Shown here piece by piece: positions 50,167 through 58,965 of a stretch of 64,000 nt of DNA. The stretch's first letter is position 1. Each line of letters begins with the position of its first letter. This stretch comes from Streptomyces endocoffeicus (GTDB lineage Bacteria; Actinomycetota; Actinomycetes; Streptomycetales; Streptomycetaceae): contig NZ_JAERRG010000022.1 of NCBI RefSeq assembly GCF_016741935.1, forward strand, positions 1-64,000, given 5' to 3'. The notes below the pieces were generated by a model. It did not search any database and was not told the DNA's origin. It saw only the letters and a program-made list of their open reading frames with translations. A program made the position numbers and the translations under genes.

Positions 50167-52605
50167 TCAGGACACCACCGCCGCGTCGGCTGACTTCGCC
50201 ACGCGCTCGGAGTTGTCTTCGTCACCTACGGCGATTCCGCGCCGCTTGGAGATGTAGACGGCGGTCACGATGATCACGACGGCGATCACCGCGACGGCCG
50301 CGCGCAGCCCCGGGCTGGCGTTGTCCCCGTAGGAGAACTTGACCACCGCGGGGGCGATCAGCAGTGCCACCAGGTTCATCACCTTCAGCAGCGGGTTGAT
50401 CGCGGGACCGGCGGTGTCCTTGAAGGGATCGCCGACCGTGTCGCCGATCACCGTCGCGGCATGGGCCTCGCTCCCCTTGCCGCCGTGGTGACCGTCCTCG
50501 ACCAGCTTCTTGGCGTTGTCCCAGGCGCCGCCGGAGTTGGCGAGGAAGACAGCCATCAGCGTGCCGGTGCCGATCGCGCCCGCCAGGAACGAGCCGAGCG
50601 CGCCGACCCCGAAGGTGAAGCCGACGGCGATCGGCGCCATGACGGCGAGCAGACCCGGTGTGGCCAGCTCGCGCAGCGCGTCCTTGGTGCAGATGTCGAC
50701 GACCCGGCCGTACTCCGGCTTCTCGGTGTAGTTCATGATCCCGGGCTTCTCGCGGAACTGCCGCCGCACCTCGAAGACCACCGCACCGGCCGACCGCGAC
50801 ACCGCGTTGATCGCCAGCCCGGAGAAGAGGAAGACGACGGCGGCGCCGAGGACGAGGCCCACGAGGTTGTTGGGCTGCGAGATGTCCAGGTTCAGATTCA
50901 TCTCCCCGGCCACGGAGGTGTGCACATCGCTCACCGCCTGGGCGATGGCGTCGCGGTACGAGCCGAAGAGCGCGGCCGCGGCGAGCACCGCCGTCGCGAT
51001 GGCGATGCCCTTGGTGATCGCCTTGGTGGTGTTGCCGACCGCGTCCAGGTCGGTGAGCACCTGCGCACCCGCGCCCTCGACATCGCCGGACATCTCGGCG
51101 ATGCCCTGGGCGTTGTCGGAGACCGGGCCGAAGGTGTCCATGGCGACGATCACACCGACCGTGGTGAGCAGACCGGTACCGGCGAGCGCCACGGCGAACA
51201 GCGCCAGCATGATCGAACTGCCGCCGAGCAGGAACGCGCCGTAGACACTCAGCCCGATCAGCACCGCCGAGTAGACGGCGGACTCCAGACCCAGCGAGAT
51301 ACCGGAGAGCACCACCGTGGCCGGGCCGGTCAGCGAGGTCTTGCCGACGTCCCGCACCGGACGCCGGGTGGTCTCGGTGAAGTAGCCCGTGAGCTGCTGG
51401 ATGAGCGCGGCCAGCACGATGCCGACGGCGACCGCGACGAGCGCGAGCACCCGCGGGTCACCGCTGTGGCCGAGGATCTCCCGGCTGGTGACGCCGTCGA
51501 GGTCCGCGTAGCTGGACGGCAGATAGGCGAAGACCGCGATCGCCACCAGCGCCATCGAGATCAGGGCGGAGATGAAGAAGCCCCGGTTGATGGCACTCAT
51601 CCCGCTGCGGTCGGAGCGGCGCGGGGCCACGGCGAAGATCCCGATCATGGCGGTGACCACGCCGATGGCCGGGACGAGCAGCGGGAAGGCCAGCCCGGAG
51701 TCGCCGAAGGCCGTCTTGCCGAGGATCAGCGCGGCCACCAGGGTGACGGCGTACGACTCGAAGAGGTCGGCCGCCATACCGGCGCAGTCCCCGACGTTGT
51801 CGCCAACGTTGTCCGCGATGGTCGCGGCGTTGCGCGGGTCGTCCTCGGGAATGCCCTTCTCGACCTTGCCGACGAGGTCGGCGCCGACATCGGCGGCCTT
51901 GGTGAAGATGCCACCGCCGACCCTCATGAACATCGCGATCAGCGCGGCGCCGAGCCCAAAGCCCTCCAGCACCTTGGGCGCGTCGGCCGCGTAGACCAGC
52001 ACCACGCAGGAGGCGCCCAGCAGTCCGAGGCCGACGGTGAACATGCCCACCACACCGCCGGTACGAAATGCGATCTTCATTGCCTTGTGCGAGACGGCCG
52101 TGAGATCCACGCTCGGCTTACCGGGCGAGGAAGCGGCCGAATCGCCATTGACGGGGGTGGTGGGGGGCTCGGGGGTGGCCTCACGGGCGGCGGCCGCGAC
52201 GCGCACATTGCTGCGCACCGCGAGCCACATCCCGATATAGCCGGTCGCCGCCGAGAATGACGCACCGATCAGAAAGAACACCGAACGCCCGATGCGCTGC
52301 GGCCAGTCGTCCGCCGGCAACAGCATGAGCAGGAAGAACACCACCACGGCGAATCCACCGAGGGTGCGGAGCTGCCGGGCCAGATAGGCATTGGCGCCTT
52401 CCTGAACGGCTTCGGCGATCTTCTTCATACTGTCCGTGCCCTCGCCGGCCGCGAGGACTTGTCGTACCAGCACCACCGCGACCGCGAGCGCCGCGATCGC
52501 GACGGCGGCGATCACCAGCACGATCACACGGTTGTCGTCGGTCAGCTCTGCGGCGGCCAGGGTTGGGGTGAGGTCCAGCTGATGAGGGGTGAGAGGCCCC
52601 GCCAT
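50167..52605 (-). CDS. hppA: Membrane-bound proton-translocating pyrophosphatase
   Basis: 812 aa with about 16 membrane helices. Catalytic blocks DVGADLVGKVEKGIPEDDPRNAAT (as DVGADLVGK), NVGDNVGDCAGMAADLFESY and GGAWDNAKK. GNTTKAITKGIAIATA has Lys where K+-dependent enzymes have Ala, so this is the K+-independent H+ type. Hydrolyses pyrophosphate and pumps protons outward. Confidence 0.95.
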   Translation of the reverse strand: MAGPLTPHQLDLTPTLAAAELTDDNRVIVLVIAAVAIAALAVAVVLVRQVLAAGEGTDSMKKIAEAVQEGANAYLARQLRTLGGFAVVVFFLLMLLPADDWPQRIGRSVFFLIGASFSAATGYIGMWLAVRSNVRVAAAAREATPEPPTTPVNGDSAASSPGKPSVDLTAVSHKAMKIAFRTGGVVGMFTVGLGLLGASCVVLVYAADAPKVLEGFGLGAALIAMFMRVGGGIFTKAADVGADLVGKVEKGIPEDDPRNAATIADNVGDNVGDCAGMAADLFESYAVTLVAALILGKTAFGDSGLAFPLLVPAIGVVTAMIGIFAVAPRRSDRSGMSAINRGFFISALISMALVAIAVFAYLPSSYADLDGVTSREILGHSGDPRVLALVAVAVGIVLAALIQQLTGYFTETTRRPVRDVGKTSLTGPATVVLSGISLGLESAVYSAVLIGLSVYGAFLLGGSSIMLALFAVALAGTGLLTTVGVIVAMDTFGPVSDNAQGIAEMSGDVEGAGAQVLTDLDAVGNTTKAITKGIAIATAVLAAAALFGSYRDAIAQAVSDVHTSVAGEMNLNLDISQPNNLVGLVLGAAVVFLFSGLAINAVSRSAGAVVFEVRRQFREKPGIMNYTEKPEYGRVVDICTKDALRELATPGLLAVMAPIAVGFTFGVGALGSFLAGAIGTGTLMAVFLANSGGAWDNAKKLVEDGHHGGKGSEAHAATVIGDTVGDPFKDTAGPAINPLLKVMNLVALLIAPAVVKFSYGDNASPGLRAAVAVIAVVIIVTAVYISKRRGIAVGDEDNSERVAKSADAAVVS

Positions 52606-53332
52606 TCGTCCTCCTTGACGTTTGGCACATGGGCGCGCAGCAGTTCTGCGACCGCAGAAGAGCCGCCGCGCTCAGGCGTCCTGAGCTCGAGATGTGGACG
52701 GATTGTAGGGAGCGTCACACGATCAAAACAGGGCGCCGGAATGGGAATTCCCCCGCACCAGCGAAGATCAATAGGTTTGGCGGTACGAATTCCTTCGGAA
52801 GAAGGAAGGTCGACAATTCGGTGACGGATGTAAAGTGATCTCCATAAATGATCTATATAGGTGATCTCAATGGCGATCTTGCGGCGGTTGCGCCGCACTG
52901 ATAAAAGCGCTGTTCAGAGCGTACGCCCGAGATCGAAAATGCGCGCGCCGAGAGATGCGCCGTGGGGTGCGCCCGGGGTGCGCCGGGACGATGCCACCGA
53001 GCGGGCGCGGGCACGCCGACAGCCGGACCGGCGATCTTGAAACGGCCGGTCCGGTGGTCCGGAAGATCGGGCGAGGGATGGCGGGCAGATGCCCATCGAG
53101 GGGCCCGATTCGGCGGCCAGGCGCAAGTTCAGGCCCGCGCCGGGCCCCGGGAGCGAGGCAAGCGGCCCGGCCCACCGGGGGCAGGGCTCAACCCGGCGAG
53201 GGCAGGACTCGAGCTGGCGAGGGCACGACTCGACCCGCTGAGGGCAGGGCTCGACCCGCTGAGAGCACGACTCGACCCGGTACGGGCGGAACCCGAACCG
53301 GTGGGCCAGGCCGCCAAAGGCCTTGGCTTGGG
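52606..53332. other. 727-base intergenic region upstream of hppA
   Basis: The hppA-proximal half contains an AT-rich patch (about 52730-52920, including GATCTATATAGGTGATCT) that should hold the hppA promoter. The other half is GC-rich and contains the 21-bp tandem repeats. Open frames across it lack starts and family matches. Confidence 0.6.
53179..53304. repeat. 21-bp tandem repeat, six imperfect units
   Basis: Units start at 53179, 53200, 53221, 53242, 53263 and 53284; the typical unit is GGGCAGGGCTCGACCCGCTG followed by A. The 21-base period keeps frame (LDPLRAG-type heptads on the plus strand), but no gene start supports translation. Confidence 0.85.
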
Positions 53333-53761
53333 CTAGGACACCAGAGGCTGAGGCGAGGTCGGCCAGCTCATCCGGATCACTCCACCGGTCTCGCTGGTCG
53401 TCACCTCGACATCGTCGACGAGCCCGCTGATGACGGCGAGACCCATCTCGTCCTCACCCTCGGCCTCGTCGTCCGCCTCCGGGTGGGAGCCGGGCGCCAG
53501 GGCGGCCGAGGTCGGGGATTCGTCACCGACCTCGATGGAGAACTTCTTCTCCTCCTCGGTCAGGATCACCCGCACCGGCGCCTCCACCCCATTGCTCAGG
53601 TGGAGCCCGACCGCACGTGTGCAAGCCTCGCCGACCGCGAGCCGCACCTCGTCGAGCACGGCCTCATCCACCCCCGCCCGGCGCGCCACGGCCGCCGCGA
53701 CAAGACGAGCGGTCCTGACGTGCTCGGGCAGCGCGCTGAAGCGGAGTTCGACGGTGGCCAT
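53333..53761 (-). CDS. Anti-sigma-factor-like protein (RsbW family) partner of BldG
   Basis: 142 aa. GHKL/RsbW fold: LPEHVRTARLVAAAV, N-box position VGEACTRAVGLH, and MGLAVISGLVDDVEV as the G-box region. The usual N-box Asn is Arg, which may weaken ATP/Mg binding or kinase action. Directly downstream of bldG (92-base gap), the arrangement known in S. coelicolor, where the partner protein binds BldG. Confidence 0.86.
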   Translation of the reverse strand: MATVELRFSALPEHVRTARLVAAAVARRAGVDEAVLDEVRLAVGEACTRAVGLHLSNGVEAPVRVILTEEEKKFSIEVGDESPTSAALAPGSHPEADDEAEGEDEMGLAVISGLVDDVEVTTSETGGVIRMSWPTSPQPLVS

Positions 53762-53853
53762 GCCATCCCCCTCGGGCGTATGGGCGTGCGTATGGGGAGG
53801 GCCGGGCGAGCGCCGCCCGGAACCCCCTTCTGTGTCTTCCTTCGGCGATCTTG

Positions 53854-54195
53854 TCAGTCGGTCGCCGCGACAGCGTCCTCGACCGAGGTGTGAATCGGGA
53901 ACACCTTGGTCAGGCCGGTGATGCGGAAGATCTTCAGAATGCGCTCCTGGTTGCAGACCAGGCGCAGCGAGCCCTCGTGGGCCCGCACTCGCTTGAGCCC
54001 GCCGACGAGCACGCCGAGTCCGGTGGAGTCGAGAAAGTCGACGCCCTCCATGTCGACGACCAGGTGGTAGTTGCCGTCGTTGACAAGCTCGACCAGCTGC
54101 TCGCGCAGCTTGGGCGCGGTGTATACATCAATCTCGCCACCGACCTCGACGACCGTGCGGTCGTCGACGGTCCGAGTCGACAGGGACAGGTCCAC
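53854..54195 (-). CDS. bldG: Anti-sigma factor antagonist BldG
   Basis: 113 aa. STAS domain: MDLSLSTRTVDDRTVVEVGG, then MEGVDFLDSTGLGVLVGGLK with the phosphorylated Ser (about 57). GTG at 54195 follows GGAGG with 4 bases between. BldG is needed for aerial mycelium and antibiotic production in Streptomyces; phosphorylation state controls anti-sigma binding. Together with the downstream anti-sigma gene it forms the usual two-gene unit. Confidence 0.95.
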   Translation of the reverse strand: MDLSLSTRTVDDRTVVEVGGEIDVYTAPKLREQLVELVNDGNYHLVVDMEGVDFLDSTGLGVLVGGLKRVRAHEGSLRLVCNQERILKIFRITGLTKVFPIHTSVEDAVAATD

Positions 54196-54249
54196 GGATC
54201 CTCCAGCACCTTGCATCGAGCGGTCGCCCCCCATGGATCGGCAGCCGCG

Positions 54250-56706
54250 ATGGCATTCAATCACTTACCAGCAGGCGTGCACGACGCCTTGAGACCATTG
54301 TCCGTCAGACCAGTGACACACTCGGTGTCGATGGCCGACAACCAAATCCCGCGGCAGGCGGGCATACGCCCCTCACCCCGGGCCGTCCTCGGTCGGCTGA
54401 GCACCGGGGCGAGCCGGAGCACGCGCATCACTCATACGGAGCACTTGCCCCCACGCCCGGGAACCCATGCCGACTGGCCCTCGGCGATCCGGCCAGAGGT
54501 GATCAACGCCATTCGCGCGGTCGGCATCGAGCGCCCCTGGGCCCACCAGGCCCGCACGGCCGAACACGCGCTGCGCGGCGAATCCGTGGTCGTGGCCACC
54601 GGAACCGCCTCCGGCAAGTCCCTCGCCTATCTGGCCCCCGTCCTCAGCACCCTGCTGGACGGCTCGGAGGAGCCCAACGGCCGGGGGGCGACCGCCCTGT
54701 ACCTCTCCCCCACCAAGGCGCTGGCAGCCGACCAGCGGCGCTCGGTGGCCGGCCTCACCGCCCCGCTGGGCTCCGGCATCCGGGCGGCGGTCTACGACGG
54801 CGACACGCCGGTCGAGGAGCGCGAGTGGGTCCGGCAGTACGCGAACTACGTCCTCACCAACCCCGACATGCTCCACCGGGGCATCCTGCCCGGCCATCCC
54901 AGATGGTCCTCCTTCCTGCGCGCCCTGCGCTATGTGGTGATCGACGAGTGCCACACCTACCGGGGCGTCTTCGGCTCCCATGTGGCCCAGGTGATGCGCA
55001 GGCTGCGCCGCGTCTGCGCCCGCTACGGCTCCTCGCCCGTGTTCCTGCTCGCCTCGGCCACCGCCTCCGATCCGGCGGTCGCCGCGGGCCGGCTGACCGG
55101 CGTGCCCGTGGCGGAGATCACCGAGGACGGCTCGCCCCGCGGCGAGGTCGTCTTCGCCCTCTGGGAGCCGCCGCTGACCGAACTCCACGGCGAGCAGGGC
55201 GCCCCGGTGCGGCGCACGGCCACGGCCGAGTCGGCGGACCTGCTCACCGACCTGGCCGTCCAGGGCGTCCGTACGGTCACCTTCGTACGCTCCCGGCGGG
55301 GCGCGGAGCTCATCGCGCTCATCGCCCAGGAGCGGCTCGCGGAGGTGGACCGCTCGCTGCCGGACCGGATCGCCGCCTATCGCGGCGGCTATCTCCCCGA
55401 GGAGCGCCGCGCCCTGGAGAAGGCCCTGCACTCCGGTGAGCTGCTGGGGCTCGCCGCGACCACCGCCCTGGAGCTGGGGATGGACATCGCCGGGCTGGAC
55501 GCCGTGGTCGTGGCGGGCTATCCCGGCACCCGCGCCTCCCTGTGGCAGCAGGCGGGGCGGGCGGGGCGCACCGGCGAAGGGGCCCTCGCGATCCTGGTCG
55601 CCCGGGACGACCCGCTGGACACCTATCTCGTCCACCACCCGGACGCCCTCTTCCGGCAGCCGGTGGAGTCCACCGTCCTGGACCCGGACAACCCTTACGT
55701 CCTCGCGCCGCACCTGTGCGCGGCCGCGGCCGAGCTTCCGCTCACCGAGCCCGACCTGGAGCTCTTCGGGCCCGCCACCGAGGAGCTGATGCCGCAGCTG
55801 GAGCAGCGCAAGCTGCTGCGCCGCCGGGCGAAGGCCTGGCACTGGACCCGCCGTGAGCGCGCCGCCGACCTCACCGACATCCGCGGGGCGGGCGGCAGCC
55901 CGGTCCAGGTCGTGGAGGCGGCCACCGGGCGGCTGCTGGGCACCGTGGAAGCCGCGGCGGCCCACACCACCGTCCATGAGGGCGCCGTCCACCTCCACCA
56001 GGGCCGGAGCTATCTCGTCAAACAGCTCGACCTCGACGACTCGGTCGCCCTGGTGGAGGAGGCCACTCCGCCCTACTCGACCACGGCCCGCGACACCACG
56101 GCGATCTCCATCCTGGAGACCACCACCGAGATCCCCTGGGGGGACGCGCGGCTGTGCTTCGGTTCGGTCGAGGTCACCAACCAGGTGGTCTCCTTCCTGC
56201 GCCGCAAGCTGATCACCGGTGAGGTACTCGGCGAGTCCAAGCTGGACCTTCCGCCGCGCACCCTGCGCACCCGGGCGGTGTGGTGGACGGTGACCGACGA
56301 CCAGCTCGAGGAGGCCCGGGTACACCCCCAGGCCCTCGGCGGCGCCCTGCACGCCGCCGAGCACGCCTCGATCGGCATCCTGCCGCTCTTCGCCACCTGC
56401 GACCGCTGGGACATCGGCGGGGTGTCCATCCCGCTGCACCCCGACACGCTGCTGCCGACCGTCTTCGTCTACGACGGGCACCCGGGTGGCGCGGGCTTCG
56501 CCGAGCGCGCCTTCCACACGGCCGCCCGCTGGCTGGCGGCCACCCGCGAGGCCATCGCCGTCTGCGAGTGCGAGGCGGGATGCCCGTCCTGCATCCAGTC
56601 GCCCAAGTGCGGCAACGGCAATGACCCGCTGGACAAGAAGGCCGCCATCCGCCTGCTGACGACCCTGCTCGCCGGCGCCCCGGAGCAGCCGCCGACCACC
56701 GAGTGA
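54250..56706 (+). CDS. DEAD/DEAH helicase of the MrfA type (DUF1998)
   Basis: 818 aa. Walker A ATGTASGKSLAYL, DExH motif VVIDECHTYRG, SAT motif LASATASDP, helicase motif VI QQAGRAGRTGEG, and a C-terminal Cys cluster CECEAGCPSCIQSPKCGNGN with four cysteines for zinc, as in MrfA/DUF1998 helicases of DNA repair. ATG at 54250, divergent from bldG. Confidence 0.92.
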   Translation: MAFNHLPAGVHDALRPLSVRPVTHSVSMADNQIPRQAGIRPSPRAVLGRLSTGASRSTRITHTEHLPPRPGTHADWPSAIRPEVINAIRAVGIERPWAHQARTAEHALRGESVVVATGTASGKSLAYLAPVLSTLLDGSEEPNGRGATALYLSPTKALAADQRRSVAGLTAPLGSGIRAAVYDGDTPVEEREWVRQYANYVLTNPDMLHRGILPGHPRWSSFLRALRYVVIDECHTYRGVFGSHVAQVMRRLRRVCARYGSSPVFLLASATASDPAVAAGRLTGVPVAEITEDGSPRGEVVFALWEPPLTELHGEQGAPVRRTATAESADLLTDLAVQGVRTVTFVRSRRGAELIALIAQERLAEVDRSLPDRIAAYRGGYLPEERRALEKALHSGELLGLAATTALELGMDIAGLDAVVVAGYPGTRASLWQQAGRAGRTGEGALAILVARDDPLDTYLVHHPDALFRQPVESTVLDPDNPYVLAPHLCAAAAELPLTEPDLELFGPATEELMPQLEQRKLLRRRAKAWHWTRRERAADLTDIRGAGGSPVQVVEAATGRLLGTVEAAAAHTTVHEGAVHLHQGRSYLVKQLDLDDSVALVEEATPPYSTTARDTTAISILETTTEIPWGDARLCFGSVEVTNQVVSFLRRKLITGEVLGESKLDLPPRTLRTRAVWWTVTDDQLEEARVHPQALGGALHAAEHASIGILPLFATCDRWDIGGVSIPLHPDTLLPTVFVYDGHPGGAGFAERAFHTAARWLAATREAIAVCECEAGCPSCIQSPKCGNGNDPLDKKAAIRLLTTLLAGAPEQPPTTE

Positions 56707-57081
56707 CCGCTCCCCGCCGCTCGGTGGGGACGGCGGTCCGGTGACGGGAGTGCCCGCGGGCCCCGCCCGTGCCCGGACGCGGAGGGCGAACGGGCCGGTG
56801 CGCACCTCCGCCGTGAGATCCGCGATCTCACCGCTCAGGGCGCATCGCACCACGCGCGCCCCCTGTGCGGAGGCCACCTGCCGGGCGAGACCGCATGCCG
56901 TACGCGCCCCCTCCAGGCCGTGGTCCGCCGCCGCGAGCGCCGCCAGATCGGCGGCGCCGCCCGCCCGATGGCGCGCCACCATGGCCTGCCCGGCCGCCAG
57001 TACGGCCGCGAACACCACGCACAGCGCCGTCGCGGCCAGCGCGGTCCAGACGGTGGCCGACCCCCGGTCGTCCGCCCTCAC
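56707..57081 (-). CDS. TadE-like (Rv3654c-type) pseudopilin; no stop codon before the helicase gene
   Basis: GTG at 57081 with GGAGG 7 bases upstream. RADDRGSATVWTALAATALC is the N-terminal TadE/Rv3654c pattern, followed by one membrane helix and QAMVARHRAGGAADLAALAA. The conserved protein would end near 56745, but the frame has no stop and stays open antisense through the helicase gene to 54373. The end given is the helicase boundary. Either the stop is lost or there is an error near 56720-56760. Last gene of the tad operon. Confidence 0.65.
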
Positions 57082-57140
57082 GTGACCGCCTCCCGGGCTC
57101 ACGCGACCGCCTCCCAGACTCACGGGACCGCCTCCCGGGC

Positions 57141-57761
57141 TCACGGGACCGCCTCCCGGGCCGCACCGCCCGCGACGGCCGCGCCGACCCCACTCATCGC
57201 GCCGACCCTGCCCGTCGCGTCGCCCGCGTCCACCGCGCCGCCCGCGTCCACCGTGTCCTCGGCGAGCGCGGCGGCCTCGCCGCGCAGATTCACCGCCAGC
57301 AGACCGGGACCGGCGGCGTGGGCACGGACCCGCACCCGCACCAGGTCCCCCTCCCGCCACAGCTCGACCCGCGCTCCATCGGGCGCGGCCGAGCGGGCGG
57401 CCGCCATCGCGTCCGCCTTCGGCTCCGAACGCGCCGCCGCCCTCGCCCCGGCTCTGGCCGCGTCCACGCACTGAAGCTGCGCGGACGCGGCCATCAGCCC
57501 CCAGATCAGCATCAGGGCGAACAGCGCCAGCACCGGCAGCGCGACGGCCGCCTCCGCCGTTACGTAGCCGCCGTCCCGCGCAGGGCCCCGGGCCCCCGGA
57601 ACGCCCGTCCTGGGCACGCTCCGGGCCTTCGGGACGCCGCAGCCCCTCCGGATGCCGCCGCGGGCCCTCCGGACGCCACTGGCCCTCCTGACGCCCCGCG
57701 CGCCGCTCCTGGCGCGCGAGCCCGTCCGCTCCCCCGTCCCCGGCTGCTCAGAACTGCGCAT
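57141..57761 (-). CDS. TadE-family pseudopilin
   Basis: 206 aa from ATG 57761, which overlaps the end of the pilin gene by 14 bases. After an Arg-rich leader of about 60 residues comes GGYVTAEAAVALPVLALFAL, the TadE processing site and membrane helix. The C-terminus is Gly/Ala/Val-rich. A minor pilin of the Flp pilus. Confidence 0.85.
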   Translation of the reverse strand: MRSSEQPGTGERTGSRARSGARGVRRASGVRRARGGIRRGCGVPKARSVPRTGVPGARGPARDGGYVTAEAAVALPVLALFALMLIWGLMAASAQLQCVDAARAGARAAARSEPKADAMAAARSAAPDGARVELWREGDLVRVRVRAHAAGPGLLAVNLRGEAAALAEDTVDAGGAVDAGDATGRVGAMSGVGAAVAGGAAREAVP

Positions 57762-57945
57762 CGAGCGCCCGTTCGATGACCGACTGCAGCGCACCGCTGA
57801 CGGCCCCGCTGGTCACCACCTTGTAGAGCACCGCGGCGAAACCGCACGCCGCGATCGTTCCCATCGCGTACTCGGCGGTGGTCATGCCCGCCTCGGCCTT
57901 CGCACGCGCCGCCGCGTACCGCCGTACCCACCACTGCTTCACCAT
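57748..57945 (-). CDS. Flp-type pilin (DUF4244)
   Basis: 65 aa. Leader ending GMTTAEYAMGTIAACGFAAV: a G-M-T-T-A-E-Y prepilin cleavage site with the Glu and Tyr of Flp pilins, followed by the hydrophobic helix. The major pilin candidate of the tad operon. Confidence 0.9.
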   Translation of the reverse strand: MVKQWWVRRYAAARAKAEAGMTTAEYAMGTIAACGFAAVLYKVVTSGAVSGALQSVIERALDAQF

Positions 57946-57993
57946 GTCCGCCCCCTTGTCGTGTCCGCGGTGTCACCGACCGCGGTGTCGTCG

Positions 57994-58075
57994 TTCGCCG
58001 TGCTGTCGTCGTGCTGTCGTGCTGTCGTGCTGTGGTTCGTCGTGCTGTCGTGGTTCGCCGTGCTGTCCGTGGTGC
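57994..58075. repeat. GTGCTGTCGT-type short repeats upstream of the pilin gene
   Basis: The 201-base gap between tadC and the pilin gene is largely made of GTGCTGTCGT and TGGTTCGTCGTGC copies, about seven in tandem. It separates the assembly genes from the pilin genes and could hold an internal promoter or a secondary-structure element. Confidence 0.75.
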
Positions 58076-58146
58076 GGCTGCCGTTTGTGCGGCTCTCGTT
58101 GGCGCCGCTGTCGTTCGCTGTGTTCTCGTCGTGGTCGCGCCCGTGC

Positions 58147-58965
58147 TCAGGGGCCGTCGCCCGCCAGGCCGCGGGCCAGCCCGATCATCACCGGGGCCAG
58201 ACCGACCAGCAGGAACGCCGGGAGGAAGCAGCCCGCGAGCGGCGCGTTGACCAGCACACCGGTGCGGTCGGCCCGTCTCATCGCCTCCCGCCCCTGCTCG
58301 GCCCGGCATTCGGCCGCCAGCCGGGACACCGGCTCCACCGCCGGAGCGCCCGTTGTCCCGGCACGTTCCAGGGCGCGCGCCAGCCCCTGCGCTCCGGGCA
58401 GGGCGCCAATGCGCCCCCAGGCGTGGGCCGGTTCGCCGCCCAGTCGCAGCTCCGCCGCGGTCTGGGCAAGCCGCTCGCCGACCGGGCCGCCGAGCGAACC
58501 TCCGACCGCCTCCGCCGCCTTCCGCGGGCCCGCTCCGGCCGCCAGGCAGGCGGTCAGCAGATCGGCGGCCAGCGGGATCTGGCCCGCGGCGAGGGCCTCG
58601 AGGTGCCGGTCACGGCCGGACCGCCCAGCCGTGGCCCGGCGGTGCCGCTGCCACCGCCAGAGGCCGCCGGCCGCGGCGAGCCCCAGCACCCACCCCGGCG
58701 GCCCTCCGACGAGGACGACGGCGATCGTCAGCGCCCCGCCCGGCGCGGCCCAGGCGGGCAGAGCGCCCGCACCGGCCCCGGCGCGCCACCGCCGCCACGG
58801 CCGGGCCCGCCGCGGCTGCCCGTCCTCCACACCCGGAAGCAGCGCCGCCAGCCGTCGTCGGGCGCACCGCTCCCGGCGGGCCTCGGCCATCGCCATCGCC
58901 GTGCACAGGGCCGCCGCCAGGAAGGACAGCGAAATCCCCAGGCTGTGGACAACCTCGGCGCTCAT
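58147..58965 (-). CDS. TadC-like type II secretion F-domain protein
   Basis: 272 aa. Several hydrophobic helices; the T2SSF region includes LLTACLAAGAGPRKAAEAVG and LAECRAEQG... (read RLAAECRAEQGREAMRRAD). Inner-membrane platform of the Flp pilus. ATG at 58965 overlaps the tadB stop. Confidence 0.85.
   Translation of the reverse strand: MSAEVVHSLGISLSFLAAALCTAMAMAEARRERCARRRLAALLPGVEDGQPRRARPWRRWRAGAGAGALPAWAAPGGALTIAVVLVGGPPGWVLGLAAAGGLWRWQRHRRATAGRSGRDRHLEALAAGQIPLAADLLTACLAAGAGPRKAAEAVGGSLGGPVGERLAQTAAELRLGGEPAHAWGRIGALPGAQGLARALERAGTTGAPAVEPVSRLAAECRAEQGREAMRRADRTGVLVNAPLAGCFLPAFLLVGLAPVMIGLARGLAGDGP

Noticed and set aside
54373..56706. Long open frame antisense to the helicase gene
   Set aside because: The plus-strand frame has full helicase motifs; the antisense frame is Gly/Arg/Val-rich shadow sequence with no family features. 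Only its 5' part beyond the helicase is a real TadE-like gene.
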